Positions 34,463 through 44,834 of a DNA stretch of 64,000 bases are shown here, in pieces. How positions within the stretch are numbered: position 1 is the first letter of the stretch; every line of letters starts with the position of its first letter. The position numbers and the translations under genes were made by a program. The notes below the pieces were generated by a model. It was given only the letters and a program-made list of their open reading frames with translations, made no database searches and was not told the origin of the DNA. Source of the DNA: an uncultured Thalassotalea sp. (GTDB lineage Bacteria > Pseudomonadota > Gammaproteobacteria > Enterobacterales > Alteromonadaceae); NCBI GenBank assembly GCA_947492575.1, contig CANLNK010000002.1:345304-409303 (forward strand). The letters are read 5' to 3'.

Positions 34463-37012
34463 CTAAACCGAACGAGGAATAAATTCACCTTCAAGCGGTG
34501 CTGGAGACCTGCCATTTACCTCTTCTTTTAACCAATCCCTATAGTCTTCAAACGCCATAGGCTTTGCATAAAAATAGCCTTGACCGATATCACAACCAAA
34601 TAGCCGCATCGTATCTTCGTCTAATTGGCTATTAATACCCTCAGCGACAACCTCAAGTCCTAGCCCTTTGGCCATACTCACCATAGTTTTTGCTATCGTT
34701 TGTTGCTTCTCATCTTCACCAACATTTTCGACGAATTGACGGTCAATTTTTAATTCTTGGAATGGTAATGTGCTGACGTAGGCCATAGAGGAGTACCCTG
34801 TCCCAAAATCATCAATACTAATCGTAATACCCAGTTCATTAAGGCGAGAAATCACCTCTAGAGCGCTTTCATTATCTGTGATGGTCGCAGATTCAGTTAG
34901 CTCAAAAGCAATCCGGCTCGGTGGTACTTCACTCTCTTTGACAGCGTCCAGTACAAATTCGTAAAACCCATCAGCGGTAATATCCTTACCGCTGATATTA
35001 ATCGACACCATGTGTCGCCTATAACCTTGGTCAAGTATTTCCTTATGTTGCGCTAATGCCGTACCAATAACCCAGAAGGTAAGTTGATTAATCAGCCCCA
35101 TATCTTCTGCGATAGGGATAAAAATATCCGGCGGAATAAAGCCTTCATCAGGGTGATTCCAACGTATAAGACATTCGCTGCCACATACTCGCATGGTTTT
35201 TAGATCTATTTGCGGCTGGTGATAGAGCGCAAACTCCCCATTTTGTAGGGCTTGATTAATATCAGACGCCACTTGGAGACGATAACCTGTCTTATCTGAA
35301 TTGTGTTGTTCAAAGTAAGCCCATCGCGAACTCGACTGCTCTGCCTCACTCAGTGCTAGTTGCGCCCTGTTAACAAGGACAAAAGGCTGGTGACCATTCT
35401 CAGGATAATTTGCAATACCGACCAGTGCCTTGAGTGGAATATTCAAAGACTCTATTTGATAAGCTTCACCAACTAACGTCGAAATAGAGTTAATAATCGT
35501 ATCAATTGGTTGCTTATTCTTACTCTCGTTGATGATAAACCCGATAGATGTGGTTGAAATGAGCGCTAACTTTTCGCCTTTGGATGTAATGGGTTCAATA
35601 GCGTCATTGTAGGCAAACAACGGAGTCAGCTTACGTGCGATTTGCTTCAGTAACTCCGTGTTCATCGCATCATTAACATACAAGCTGATTCTGTCGATAT
35701 GTTCAGGTTTAATTACGGCAACACGAATACTCTTAGCACCTTCATCAATTAAGCGACTAACTGCTTTTTCCAAAATAACTTTGCGTGGAATACCCGTGTG
35801 CGTGTCATAACTAATTTCATTGACTCTCTCAATTTCATGGCGACGCATTCGCTCTGCAAGTGCGAAGCCCATTAACACTACTTCGATAACGACAGCCAGC
35901 AAAAACGCATTCTTTAGCAAGAAGGAATAGTCTAGATAGTTTAATAGTACAAGTGGTTGAATCGCCGAACCTGTTAGCAAAGAAACCCATGATAGAAAGT
36001 AAAACCTTGTCCAACTAAACTGGCTTTTAAGTCTCAAAATCAATAATGTAAGGCTGTAGAGATAGAGTATCGGAGGTAATGAGAAAAATATTTGTACTTG
36101 AATACTATGCGCCAAAAATTGCCCAATTAAGCTCATTGCTATCAATACAAATACACTTGCTATTCCTACTGCAAATAGCTTCCCTCCCGTTTCGTTGTAC
36201 TTGAGAAAGTAAAGCGCAAAAAGCAGAAGAAATATAACTAAGTAATAGTGAAAAAACAGCGAATTACGGGTAAACCATAGCTGAACATCAGCGGAGAACA
36301 AAAGGTACCCGAAACCATTGACGGTCGCCAATACGATAAAAGCCGATAATAAATAGCCAATATAAACTAGATAAACAGGATCCTTAATGGCGGCATATAT
36401 CACTAAATTGTAGAGTGCCATGATGGCTAAGACCCCAATGACAGCGCCAAATAAAATACGAGCAAGACGTTCTAATTTTTTGTAGTTGTCTTGTGAATAC
36501 CAAACTAATGGCACATCTGGCGTACCAAACGCATTTACTTTAACGAGTAATGTCTTACTCGCGAATGGCGGCAGGGTAAGCTGATAATGTGGAAAAGGTG
36601 TTTTTAGATCTAGACTCGCGACACTATCGAAATTGCCTCCCAAATCAATATGATGAACATCAGCCACATTTAACATCACATTATCAATATGCAACACGAG
36701 CGCTTGATTTCGCTCACTTCTATTTTTCAGTTGAAATTTAACCCAATAGTCCGCTCCACCAAGGTCAAAAGGAATGTCTAATGCAGGCACTTCGATATAG
36801 TCTTGGACTAAAGCCTGTTCAGCACTTAGTGCCGATTGCTCATCAACGAAATACGCAGAGTGAATATCTACACTCACACCACTTTGCTCTACCGAGCGAA
36901 TATCTAAACTTGTAATATGTTGCCACGCTGAAATTACGATAGCAGCGATCAGCATAATGATCAGTGTGATAAAACTGCGTTGATAACTAAGTGATGATAT
37001 TTGGAGCTGCAC
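34463..37012 (-). CDS. 7TM-DISM sensor with degenerate GGDEF and EAL domain
   Basis: 849 residues. One N-terminal membrane helix (14-32), a periplasmic 7TMR-DISMED2-type beta domain (about 45-170) and seven membrane helices (180-390) come first. A GGDEF-derived domain (400-560) has lost the GG(D/E)EF motif. The EAL domain (580-830) has ECLIRWNHP, DDFGTGYSSM and EGINSQ. The cyclase half is dead; the EAL half keeps the catalytic residues and should degrade c-di-GMP. The periplasmic domain resembles carbohydrate-binding sensors. The start is divergent from a LacI-type gene. Confidence 0.9.
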   Translation of the reverse strand: MQLQISSLSYQRSFITLIIMLIAAIVISAWQHITSLDIRSVEQSGVSVDIHSAYFVDEQSALSAEQALVQDYIEVPALDIPFDLGGADYWVKFQLKNRSERNQALVLHIDNVMLNVADVHHIDLGGNFDSVASLDLKTPFPHYQLTLPPFASKTLLVKVNAFGTPDVPLVWYSQDNYKKLERLARILFGAVIGVLAIMALYNLVIYAAIKDPVYLVYIGYLLSAFIVLATVNGFGYLLFSADVQLWFTRNSLFFHYYLVIFLLLFALYFLKYNETGGKLFAVGIASVFVLIAMSLIGQFLAHSIQVQIFFSLPPILYLYSLTLLILRLKSQFSWTRFYFLSWVSLLTGSAIQPLVLLNYLDYSFLLKNAFLLAVVIEVVLMGFALAERMRRHEIERVNEISYDTHTGIPRKVILEKAVSRLIDEGAKSIRVAVIKPEHIDRISLYVNDAMNTELLKQIARKLTPLFAYNDAIEPITSKGEKLALISTTSIGFIINESKNKQPIDTIINSISTLVGEAYQIESLNIPLKALVGIANYPENGHQPFVLVNRAQLALSEAEQSSSRWAYFEQHNSDKTGYRLQVASDINQALQNGEFALYHQPQIDLKTMRVCGSECLIRWNHPDEGFIPPDIFIPIAEDMGLINQLTFWVIGTALAQHKEILDQGYRRHMVSINISGKDITADGFYEFVLDAVKESEVPPSRIAFELTESATITDNESALEVISRLNELGITISIDDFGTGYSSMAYVSTLPFQELKIDRQFVENVGEDEKQQTIAKTMVSMAKGLGLEVVAEGINSQLDEDTMRLFGCDIGQGYFYAKPMAFEDYRDWLKEEVNGRSPAPLEGEFIPRSV

Positions 37013-37090
37013 GTTTATAACTTTTATGTGGCTTGGTATTTGATTATAAAACAGTTTTTCATAATTTCCGTATTTATCTGAAAAACGCGG

Positions 37091-37106
37091 GCGATTAAGT
37101 AATCGC
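37091..37106. promoter_or_regulatory. palindrome GCGATTA-AG-TAATCGC
   Basis: A perfect 7-bp inverted repeat with a 2-base centre lies 79 bases before the 7TM-EAL start and about 160 bases before the LacI-type gene. It may be an operator. The cognate protein is unknown. Confidence 0.4.
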
Positions 37107-37208
37107 AGCCAATATATTTACTTTAAGCTGCCATTTTATTAACGCCAAGCTAACAAAGTTGCTATCCTTTTACGCTGTAAACGCTATAAATATTAACCTA
37201 AATATATA

Positions 37209-37225
37209 CTTAACCATTGGTTAAG
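37209..37225. promoter_or_regulatory. LacI-type operator candidate
   Basis: CTTAACCA-T-TGGTTAAG is a perfect 17-base palindrome with odd centre, 40 bases before the preferred start of the LacI-family gene. Position and symmetry suggest autoregulation. It overlaps the furthest-upstream possible start (TTG 37217), which argues against that start. Confidence 0.6.
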
Positions 37226-37264
37226 AGTAATATTTTTGCAATAAGTAGCTTTTCGGATCTTGTA

Positions 37265-38287
37265 GTGAAATCTAAACCAACTTCTTTTGACATTGCGTAT
37301 CGCGCTGGCGTTTCTCAATCAACGGTCTCTCGTGCCCTGCGCAACAGTCCTTTGGTTAATGAAGAAACTCGTCAAAAGGTGCAAGCCATTGCAAAAGAGC
37401 TGAACTACAAAGTCGATAAAAATGCCAGTAACCTGAGATCTCAGCACAGTAGTACATTGGCTTTATTGCTATTTGAAGATCCAACCAATGACGACTCATT
37501 TATTAATCCGTTCTTCTTATCGATGCTAGGTAGTATCACCAAGGCCTGTTCGGACAAAGGATACGATTTACTCGTCTCTTTCCAACAAATGAATGACGAC
37601 TGGCATGCCGAATTTGAAGACTCGAACAAAGCCGACGGTATTATTCTGTTAGGCTACGGCGATTTTGTAGATTACGAAGAAAAGCTTATTCAGCTTATTG
37701 AACAAGATACTCGTTTTGTCCGTTGGGGCGCCGATGTTGAATCTCTGCCGATTGTCTCTGTAGGCTGCGATAATTTTCATGGCGGTTACCAGCTTACTGA
37801 GCATGTCATCATGAATGGCAAAAAGCACTTCGCTTTTCTCGGCGAAGCCTCTAGCCACGCACCTGAGTTTTATCAGCGTTATCTAGGGCATTGCAAAGCG
37901 CTTGCAGACAATAATTTAGATGTCGATAAGAGCTTACAAAATGATGCTTTTTCGACAGAAGAGTCGGGCTACCAAGCTGCAGTAAAACTCATCGAGAGTG
38001 GTAAAAGCTTTGATTGTATTTTTGGTGCAAGTGACCTAATCGCAGTAGGCGCAATGCGAGCATTGCAGGACAAAGGATACAAGGTTCCGGAAGACGTTGC
38101 GGTAATCGGTTTTGATGATATTCCAATGGCGAGCTTTACATTCCCACCATTAACAACTGCCAAACAGAATACTAAACTGGCTGGTGAGTTATTGGTAGAA
38201 AGCCTGATTAAGGTGATCAACGGCGAAGAAGTTAAAACAACCTTAATGCCTACAAGTTTAATTGTACGAAAATCTTGTGGTAGCTAA
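37265..38287 (+). CDS. LacI-family transcriptional regulator
   Basis: About 340 residues from a GTG at 37265 ([18 protein letters not shown]), chosen because the LacI helix-turn-helix normally starts within a few residues of the N-terminus. An upstream TTG at 37217 overlaps a palindrome. The hinge and the periplasmic-binding-type core ([30 protein letters not shown]) are complete. The effector is unknown: no sugar gene adjoins it. A DNA site likely to be its own operator lies just upstream. Confidence 0.85.
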   Translation: MKSKPTSFDIAYRAGVSQSTVSRALRNSPLVNEETRQKVQAIAKELNYKVDKNASNLRSQHSSTLALLLFEDPTNDDSFINPFFLSMLGSITKACSDKGYDLLVSFQQMNDDWHAEFEDSNKADGIILLGYGDFVDYEEKLIQLIEQDTRFVRWGADVESLPIVSVGCDNFHGGYQLTEHVIMNGKKHFAFLGEASSHAPEFYQRYLGHCKALADNNLDVDKSLQNDAFSTEESGYQAAVKLIESGKSFDCIFGASDLIAVGAMRALQDKGYKVPEDVAVIGFDDIPMASFTFPPLTTAKQNTKLAGELLVESLIKVINGEEVKTTLMPTSLIVRKSCGS

Positions 38288-38290
38288 AGC

Positions 38291-39283
38291 CTATTCTTGC
38301 CAGCCCTGAAAATAATCCACGAGAAAGTCTATCGCCATTCTCACACGGCTCGGCATAAACTGTCGGTTTTGGTAAACAATCCAGCTACTAATACTGGTAT
38401 CCCAATAGTTTGCCAACACTGGCAACAACTCACCGGATTCCACTCCTTTTACAAAGTTACTGCGAGGTAAATAAGCTATACCTAGACCTTGCTTACATGC
38501 TTCCACCACGGCGTTTGCATTGTTGCAGTGAAAACGTCCAGTGACTTTAATACGCCTCGAATCGCTATTGTGCTCAAAACTCCAATTGTCGTTGTTAGCA
38601 ATAATACAGCTATGATGCTTGAGCTCTTCCGGTAACAAAGGCTCACCATGCTCCCTAATGTAATCAGGGCTTGCTGCCGCCATCATAGAACGATTGACAA
38701 GCCGCTTTGCAATCAAATTAGAATCAGATAATTTGCCGTAGCGAATAACAAAATCAAATCCTTCGTCGACAAAGTTTACGTATCGGCTGTTGAAGTCTAT
38801 CGATACTGTCAGTTCAGGGTGCAGTTTTGCGAACTCAATAAGCGCCGGCACGACATACATCTCAGCAAATGTACCTGCAGCACTCACCTTCAAGGTGCCA
38901 CTTAATGATACTTGGGCATCGGCAACGGTTTGATTTGCTTGCTGCAGTCCTGTTATCAGAACTTTGCAGTCTTGATAGTACTGGCTGCCTTGCGACGTTA
39001 GATTAACCTTTCGCGTAGTTCTAACGACCAACGCACAACCTAAACGCTGCTCAAGCTTCGCTAACTGACGGCTAACATGACTTGTACTACAATTTAGTTG
39101 CCTGGCGGCCGCTGAAAACCCTTGATGCTCCGCCACAGCAACAAACTCTACGATACCGTCAAAACTATGATCAACGACATGATCTACATTAGTGCCTAAC
39201 TTATCGTCATCATTTTTCATCGCTATCTTATTTTCCTCTACCTTCACCATCATTGTTGCCATATAGCAATAGTGATTTGACAT
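38291..39283 (-). CDS. LysR-family transcriptional regulator
   Basis: 330 residues at most. An in-frame ATG at residue 22 (MKNDDDKLG) is a possible true start, since the winged helix begins only at about residue 43 (GIVEFVAVAEHQGFSAAARQ, STSHVSRQLAKLEQRLG). The effector domain resembles the CrgA/DmlR-like group. It is divergent from the DJ-1/PfpI gene, which is the obvious candidate target. Confidence 0.88.
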   Translation of the reverse strand: MSNHYCYMATMMVKVEENKIAMKNDDDKLGTNVDHVVDHSFDGIVEFVAVAEHQGFSAAARQLNCSTSHVSRQLAKLEQRLGCALVVRTTRKVNLTSQGSQYYQDCKVLITGLQQANQTVADAQVSLSGTLKVSAAGTFAEMYVVPALIEFAKLHPELTVSIDFNSRYVNFVDEGFDFVIRYGKLSDSNLIAKRLVNRSMMAAASPDYIREHGEPLLPEELKHHSCIIANNDNWSFEHNSDSRRIKVTGRFHCNNANAVVEACKQGLGIAYLPRSNFVKGVESGELLPVLANYWDTSISSWIVYQNRQFMPSRVRMAIDFLVDYFQGWQE

Positions 39284-39435
39284 TTCGCCATATTATCAAC
39301 AATAAAAAAGATAGTTAAGATCACTCTAACTTATTCCCTAGCACTCATCGTCAAAAGTTAATTGCGCCTTATGTAATGGGTTGAGAAGCGATGTGTTGAA
39401 AAGCGAAGCATAGAGAAGCAATGAACGGAGATAAC

Positions 39436-40110
39436 ATGAAAAAAGTACTTATTCCTGTAACAAACCATGCAACACTTGGCACTACTGACCAAGCAAATGG
39501 AACATACGCACCTGAATTGACGCATGTTTTAGACGTATTACACGCTGCTAATATCGACTACGACATTGCATCTATCACTGGCGGTGCCGTGCCTATTTAC
39601 GGTACAGATATCGAAGACGATGCAATCAATACGAAAGTACTTGAAGACGGACAAGTGAAAGCCAAGTTAGCTAACACGATTGCTGTTGGCGAAGTAGACG
39701 TTGAACAGTACAGCGGTATTTTTTATCCAGGCGGCTTTGGATTGCTATCAGACTTAGCGACAAATGAAGAATTCGCAGCCTTAGCAGCAAAACACTATGA
39801 AAACGGTGGTGTTATTTCAGCGGTTTGTCATGGTCCTGCCGCACTTTTACCTATCACATTATCAAATGGTGAAAAATTGCTATCTACAAAGTCAGTAACA
39901 GCCTTTACTCGCGAAGAAGAAGTAGATTACAACACGATCAATGATATTCCATTCTTATTGGAAGAATCTTTAGCAAGAACAGCAGCACGTTACAACAAAG
40001 TGCAGCCATGGCATGAGTTAGTGATTGAAGATGAGCGTGTGATCACTGGTCAAAACCCAGCAAGTGCACATGCAGTTGGAGAAGCGCTTGTTAAAGCTAT
40101 TAACGCTTAA
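39436..40110 (+). CDS. DJ-1/PfpI family protein (class I glutamine amidotransferase-like)
   Basis: 224 residues from the ATG at 39436, preceded by ACGGAG; an ATG at 39421 would put that ribosome site inside the gene. The nucleophile elbow AVCHGPAAL (catalytic Cys) and the partner GIFYPGGFGLLSDLATN are present. Hsp31/YajL-like proteins act on glyoxals or as chaperones; which applies here is not visible. It is divergent from a LysR gene and ends in a strong terminator. Confidence 0.88.
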   Translation: MKKVLIPVTNHATLGTTDQANGTYAPELTHVLDVLHAANIDYDIASITGGAVPIYGTDIEDDAINTKVLEDGQVKAKLANTIAVGEVDVEQYSGIFYPGGFGLLSDLATNEEFAALAAKHYENGGVISAVCHGPAALLPITLSNGEKLLSTKSVTAFTREEEVDYNTINDIPFLLEESLARTAARYNKVQPWHELVIEDERVITGQNPASAHAVGEALVKAINA

Positions 40111-40157
40111 GTAGTTATCAGCTAACTGTCGCTTATTTCAAGAAGTTTTTATTGAGT

Positions 40158-40182
40158 AGGCGCCTTAGTGGCGCCTTTTTAT
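40158..40182 (+). terminator. rho-independent terminator of the DJ-1/PfpI gene
   Basis: AGGCGCC-TTAGT-GGCGCCT with five T, 47 bases after the stop. Confidence 0.92.
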
Positions 40183-40286
40183 AAAAGCCCGCCAGACAGT
40201 TAATCACAATTAGAAACTATTGTGACGAATGCCAAAAGTGAAGCAAGCTGACAAGCAAAAGCCTACTGAAATAAAATGGGGTATTG

Positions 40287-40880
40287 CTAACGCCCGTATT
40301 GGTCAGTTAAATGCTTCAACAATAAACGGCAATTAAGCGCTGCTTGCTGGAATTGTTCATCACTTGAATGCGATAGGGCACATCTAAGCCACTGACCATC
40401 AATCTGCGCCGCCAGCATATCGGTACAAAGTTCAACATATTCAGGCTGAATAATACTCTTTAGAGAGAACTTCAAGTTAGACGCCAAACGCATGTGATTA
40501 ACTTTTTGTACTTGTGCTAATTCTTCACTGTGCATTGATTGCACCCAGAACGATAACCAAGCTACGGCTGCTCTATCACCGCTTTGTGCAACGCTAAAGT
40601 TCGCATTAATTATAAATTCAATACGTTCATATGGCGTTGGCTTTGTTTGTTTGAACTGGCTTATAAAGTCCTTCTTCAATTGGGCAAGCAGATAAACCGT
40701 CGCTTCTTTAAGTAGACCTCCTTTTCCTCCAAAATAATGACTTATGATCCCAGTCGAAACCCCTGCTAATTTACTAATTGTTGAAATCGTGGTGCCTTGC
40801 AAACCGTTAGTTTCAATCGACTTCAACGTTGCATCGATGAGTTGCTGCTTACGAACTTTCTCCATACCAACTTTTGGCAT
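40287..40880 (-). CDS. betI: BetI-type TetR regulator
   Basis: 197 residues closely following BetI throughout: MPKVGMEKVRKQQLIDATL, GVSTGIISHYFGGKGGLL, and the C-terminal LAAQIDGQWLRCALS. BetI represses choline-to-betaine genes and is released by choline. No betA, betB or betT gene is in the window; instead it is divergent from a TonB receptor, with a palindrome between them. It may have been recruited to control choline-containing substrates. Confidence 0.88.
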   Translation of the reverse strand: MPKVGMEKVRKQQLIDATLKSIETNGLQGTTISTISKLAGVSTGIISHYFGGKGGLLKEATVYLLAQLKKDFISQFKQTKPTPYERIEFIINANFSVAQSGDRAAVAWLSFWVQSMHSEELAQVQKVNHMRLASNLKFSLKSIIQPEYVELCTDMLAAQIDGQWLRCALSHSSDEQFQQAALNCRLLLKHLTDQYGR

Positions 40881-41077
40881 TGCGCTACATTACCCTTCAA
40901 GTATTTCTTATTCATCTACTATCCATTTTCATCAATTGTTAACCATATAGTCACCTAGCTTTCACTTAAGCTTGGGTAACATTGGCTAGTTTTCTCAGGT
41001 TACAGACAAAACGAACAGCATTAATTCAGTACTGGGAACTTTACGCTGATAGTACATAAAGACAAGCTAATTTTTTA

Positions 41078-41097
41078 TTAATTGAACGTTCAATTAA
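41078..41097. promoter_or_regulatory. 20-bp palindromic operator, probably BetI
   Basis: TTAATTGAACGTTCAATTAA is a perfect palindrome in the betI/TonB-receptor intergenic region, 75 bases before the receptor start. The TTGAACGTTCAA core resembles sites described for BetI (from memory). It could control both divergent genes. Confidence 0.75.
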
Positions 41098-41171
41098 ATT
41101 AAACAAATTTGTAATAAACACAAGCTAACCTTCTGTTCCATTACAATTAATCAATAAAAAATGGAACCAAC

Positions 41172-43457
41172 ATGTCTCTCTTAACGAAAAACAAAACCAT
41201 GTTAGCAACTGCTATCACGGTTGCTATAAGCCCACTTGCGATGGCTGATGACGTTGCTGATAAAGAAATCGAAGAAATTGCCGTCATTGCGAAAAAGCTT
41301 TCTTACGCTAACAACACTATCGACCAAAACATGATTGAGCAACAGGCGCCAATTAGCTCAGTACTTGCAGTAATGGATAACCTTCCAGGTATCAATATCA
41401 ACGAAGGTGACGCCTTCGGTGGTGACGATTGGTCAACATCAATCACGATGCGTGGTTTCTCTATCGACGGCAACCAACAACAGTTAGGTATGACAGTAGA
41501 TGGTATTCCAAACGGTGGTTCAAACTACGGTGGTGGTGCGAAGGCAAATCGTTACTTAACAAGCGAAAACTTGTTAACTGTTGAAGTTGCTCAAGGGACA
41601 TCAGACATTTCTTCGGCATCATTAGATGCGCTAGGCGGAACATTTAACTTCGTGAGTAAAGACCCTGACCAAGTTAAAAGCACAACAATTGCCTACACAA
41701 CAGGTGACCATGACGCTAAGCGCTTCTTTGCGCGTCATGAAACTGGAGAAATTTTACCAAATACATTTGCCTACATTAGCTACTCAGACTCTTCTGCTAG
41801 CCGCTGGTCAGGTGAAGGTTCAAACGGTGGTTTCACTAACCAACACGCTGAATTCAAGTTTGTTTCTGAATTAGACAACCTAACACTAACTGGCCGTATC
41901 TCATACGACGATGTAGCAGAAGACAACTACAATAGTGTGAGCATCGAACAATTCAACCAGACGCCTGATTGGGACCAGTTGACGTGGAACTGGACAGGTA
42001 TTCCTCACTTCGACCAAATGTTCGCAGAAGGTTGGTCGACGCTTCGTGAAAATACGTTAGCGTACTTAAAATTTGATTACGCATTATCAGACGTAACAAC
42101 GATTGAAGTAACGCCTTACTATCACAAGAACAAAGGTCGTGGTGACTGGATTCCACCATATCTAGTGCTTGCTGTCGATGCAAATGGTAACCCGACAAAC
42201 CAAGGTGGCACTATCGCTGGTAGTTACGGTTTCACTGACCAAAATGGTACGCCGCTAGCACCTGCTGACGGCTGTACCGCTAACTTTACTTGGCCGTGGA
42301 ACTCTGGTCCAGGTTTACACCCTTCATGTTACGCCGATGACGCAATTCCAGTAATGTCATACCGTCACACTCATTATCAAAAAGAGCGTAGAGGCTTTAC
42401 TGCAAAGGGTCAAACAACGTTTGGGAACCACGATATTACTGCAGGTATTTGGTACGAAATGGCAGTGCGTGATGAGCATCGCGATTGGCACAAAGTTATC
42501 GATGCTCGCATTTATCACCATTTCGACAAAACACCATACTGGACACAGTACGACAACACCTTCGATACAGATACGTTAAAGTGGTACATCCAAGACACCA
42601 TCACAATGAGCGATTTAACGCTTAACTTAGGTGTTCAACAATACCTAGTTGAAGTTGAAAAAGACGATCACTACGTGAGTGCTAACGATGTTACGGTTGA
42701 TAGTGACTCAGACGTTTTATTTAGCGTTGGTGCCTTATACCAATTGAATAACACAACAGAGCTTTTCGCTGGCTACAGTGAAAACTTCGCGGCAATTAAA
42801 GATACCGTACTTGAGCGTGACGCTTCTACGTTAACTGACATTGAGCCAGAAACTGCAGAAAACATCGACTTAGGTATTCGCTACTTTGGTGAGCAACTAA
42901 ACCTTTCAGCAACGCTTTACTCAATCGAGTTCAACGACCGTATTACTTTCATTGCACCAGGCAGCGATACTGATGGCATCGACTACACGATTGGTACTAA
43001 TGGTACTTACGTGAACGTTGGTGGTATTGAATCGCAAGGTTTAGAGCTAAGTGCTAGCTATCAGCTTACAGATGCATGGGAAATCTACGCATCTTACACG
43101 ATGAATGATTCAGAATACGTAGGTAACGCGCCTGGCTTCGAAAAAGGTCAAACTGTTATCGACTCTGTTGAAGATATGTGGGTGCTATCAACTAACTACT
43201 TTGCCGGTAATCTGCGTTTCGGCGCATCAGCTAAATACACGGGTGAACGTGGCGATGCAGAAGATTACATCATTACTGACCTTAACTTAGGCTACCACTT
43301 AGAGTTTGAAGGTAACGGTATTAACTCTGTTGATATTGCCTTTGTAGTAAACAACTTACTTGACGAAGACTACCTATCTACGGGTACAGGTAGCGGTGCA
43401 ACTTACTTCATCGGCGCACCTCGCACAAGTACGTTAACTTTCAGTGTTAACTTCTAA
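41172..43457 (+). CDS. TonB-dependent outer-membrane receptor
   Basis: 761 residues. Signal peptide (ending AMADD), then a plug with SVLAVMDNLPGININEGDAF and ITMRGFSIDG, and a beta-barrel ending LTFSVNF. Codon use is strongly biased, suggesting high expression. Ligand unknown; the upstream betI gene and the downstream phosphodiesterase and PhoD genes suggest a choline or phosphate ester, which is an inference. It ends in its own terminator. Confidence 0.9.
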   Translation: MSLLTKNKTMLATAITVAISPLAMADDVADKEIEEIAVIAKKLSYANNTIDQNMIEQQAPISSVLAVMDNLPGININEGDAFGGDDWSTSITMRGFSIDGNQQQLGMTVDGIPNGGSNYGGGAKANRYLTSENLLTVEVAQGTSDISSASLDALGGTFNFVSKDPDQVKSTTIAYTTGDHDAKRFFARHETGEILPNTFAYISYSDSSASRWSGEGSNGGFTNQHAEFKFVSELDNLTLTGRISYDDVAEDNYNSVSIEQFNQTPDWDQLTWNWTGIPHFDQMFAEGWSTLRENTLAYLKFDYALSDVTTIEVTPYYHKNKGRGDWIPPYLVLAVDANGNPTNQGGTIAGSYGFTDQNGTPLAPADGCTANFTWPWNSGPGLHPSCYADDAIPVMSYRHTHYQKERRGFTAKGQTTFGNHDITAGIWYEMAVRDEHRDWHKVIDARIYHHFDKTPYWTQYDNTFDTDTLKWYIQDTITMSDLTLNLGVQQYLVEVEKDDHYVSANDVTVDSDSDVLFSVGALYQLNNTTELFAGYSENFAAIKDTVLERDASTLTDIEPETAENIDLGIRYFGEQLNLSATLYSIEFNDRITFIAPGSDTDGIDYTIGTNGTYVNVGGIESQGLELSASYQLTDAWEIYASYTMNDSEYVGNAPGFEKGQTVIDSVEDMWVLSTNYFAGNLRFGASAKYTGERGDAEDYIITDLNLGYHLEFEGNGINSVDIAFVVNNLLDEDYLSTGTGSGATYFIGAPRTSTLTFSVNF

Positions 43458-43599
43458 GCAGAGTTAACATCTGAGCATTTAATGTTTTGCATGTTTGTAG
43501 CGCGAGCTCACCAAACACCTATTTTGGAACCTTATTTCTTAGAAGGTTTCATAACAGTTTTCATAGGATGTTTGATGTTGCCGCGCTAGCTCCCCTTTT

Positions 43600-43626
43600 G
43601 CAGGTGCCTGGCACCTGCTTTTTTTA
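43600..43626 (+). terminator. rho-independent terminator of the TonB receptor gene
   Basis: GCAGGTGC-CTG-GCACCTGC followed by eight T, about 140 bases after the receptor stop and just before the next gene. Confidence 0.9.
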
Positions 43627-43649
43627 TTATTAGCGATAAAAAGAGGTTT

Positions 43650-44834
43650 ATGCGCAAAATGAAAACACGTTATCTCCTGATACTTTTTATACTTACCTTG
43701 AGTGCTGCAGGCACAACCTTTGCTGGAGTCGATAAAAAAAAGCCTGCACAACCCAATGGAAATAAAGCTGCCAGAAAACTCGTCGTCGTTACAATCGATG
43801 GTTTACGTTGGCAAGAAGTCTTCACTGGCGCTGACCAACAACTGATTAACCACAAAGACTATGTAAAAAATCCAGGCCTACTTACTCAAACTTTTTGGGC
43901 AGAAACCGATACTGAGCGCCGAGAAAAATTATTGCCGTTTTTCTGGCATAAACTTATTCCACACGGGGCAATTGTAGGTAATCGTAATAATGGTTCAACA
44001 ATGTCCGTAGCCAACCCTTGGTACTTTTCTTACCCAGGCTATAGCGAAATATTTACAGGAGTTGTTGATGAAAGTATCAATAGCAATCAAAAAGTTAACA
44101 ACCCACAAGTCACATTCGTTGAATGGCTAAACAACAAGCCTGATTACCAACAAAAAAATGCGGTTTTCGGCAGTTGGGATGTATTCCCCTACATTTTCAA
44201 TACAGAACGCAGTCAACTGCATGTCAATGCAGGCTTTTCCTCGGCACATGACTACTCATTTTCACAACAAGTACAATGGCTTAATGAGCTTCAACAGGAA
44301 GTGCCTAGCCCATGGCACAATGTTAGGCTTGATGCATTTACTTATCGCTTTGCCAAGGATTATTTAAAGGTCGTGAAGCCTAAATTACTGGTAATTGCGC
44401 TAGGGGAAACCGACGATTTCGCTCACGATGGCAAGTACGACCAATATCTGCATGCAGCCAAGCGAACAGATAAGATCATTGAAGACTTATGGAATACGCT
44501 ACAAGCCATGCCAGAATATCGACACAATACCAACTTACTCATTATCACCGACCATGGGCGCGGCGGTACGCCTGATGATTGGCAACATCACGCCTCTAAG
44601 CGTTCGTTAAAAGGTTACATGAAAGGGCTAAAACAATTTCCTGATGGTATTGTAGGCTCAGAGCATATTTGGTTTGCTGCACTCGGGCCAGATATTTTGG
44701 TGCAAGGCGAAGTAAAAACAACTCACGAGTTAACCCAGCAACAATTTGCTGCTACAGCCCTTAGACTGCTTGGAGAAAACCCAACGCTGTTCAATCCTAA
44801 GGCTGCAAAAGAGATTACAGAGGTACTGAAATGA
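43650..44834 (+). CDS. alkaline-phosphatase-superfamily hydrolase (phosphodiesterase type)
   Basis: 394 residues with a signal peptide (to about TTFAG). The metal-binding start TIDGLRWQEVFTGA, the nucleophile region YPGYSEIFTG, LGETDDFAHDGKYDQYL and ITDHGRGG match the type I phosphodiesterase/nucleotide-pyrophosphatase branch. Periplasmic hydrolysis of a phosphate ester is likely. ATGs at 43650 and 43659 are both possible; GAGG lies 3 and 12 bases upstream. Its stop overlaps the next start (ATGA), so it forms an operon with the PhoD-like gene. Confidence 0.85.
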   Translation: MRKMKTRYLLILFILTLSAAGTTFAGVDKKKPAQPNGNKAARKLVVVTIDGLRWQEVFTGADQQLINHKDYVKNPGLLTQTFWAETDTERREKLLPFFWHKLIPHGAIVGNRNNGSTMSVANPWYFSYPGYSEIFTGVVDESINSNQKVNNPQVTFVEWLNNKPDYQQKNAVFGSWDVFPYIFNTERSQLHVNAGFSSAHDYSFSQQVQWLNELQQEVPSPWHNVRLDAFTYRFAKDYLKVVKPKLLVIALGETDDFAHDGKYDQYLHAAKRTDKIIEDLWNTLQAMPEYRHNTNLLIITDHGRGGTPDDWQHHASKRSLKGYMKGLKQFPDGIVGSEHIWFAALGPDILVQGEVKTTHELTQQQFAATALRLLGENPTLFNPKAAKEITEVLK

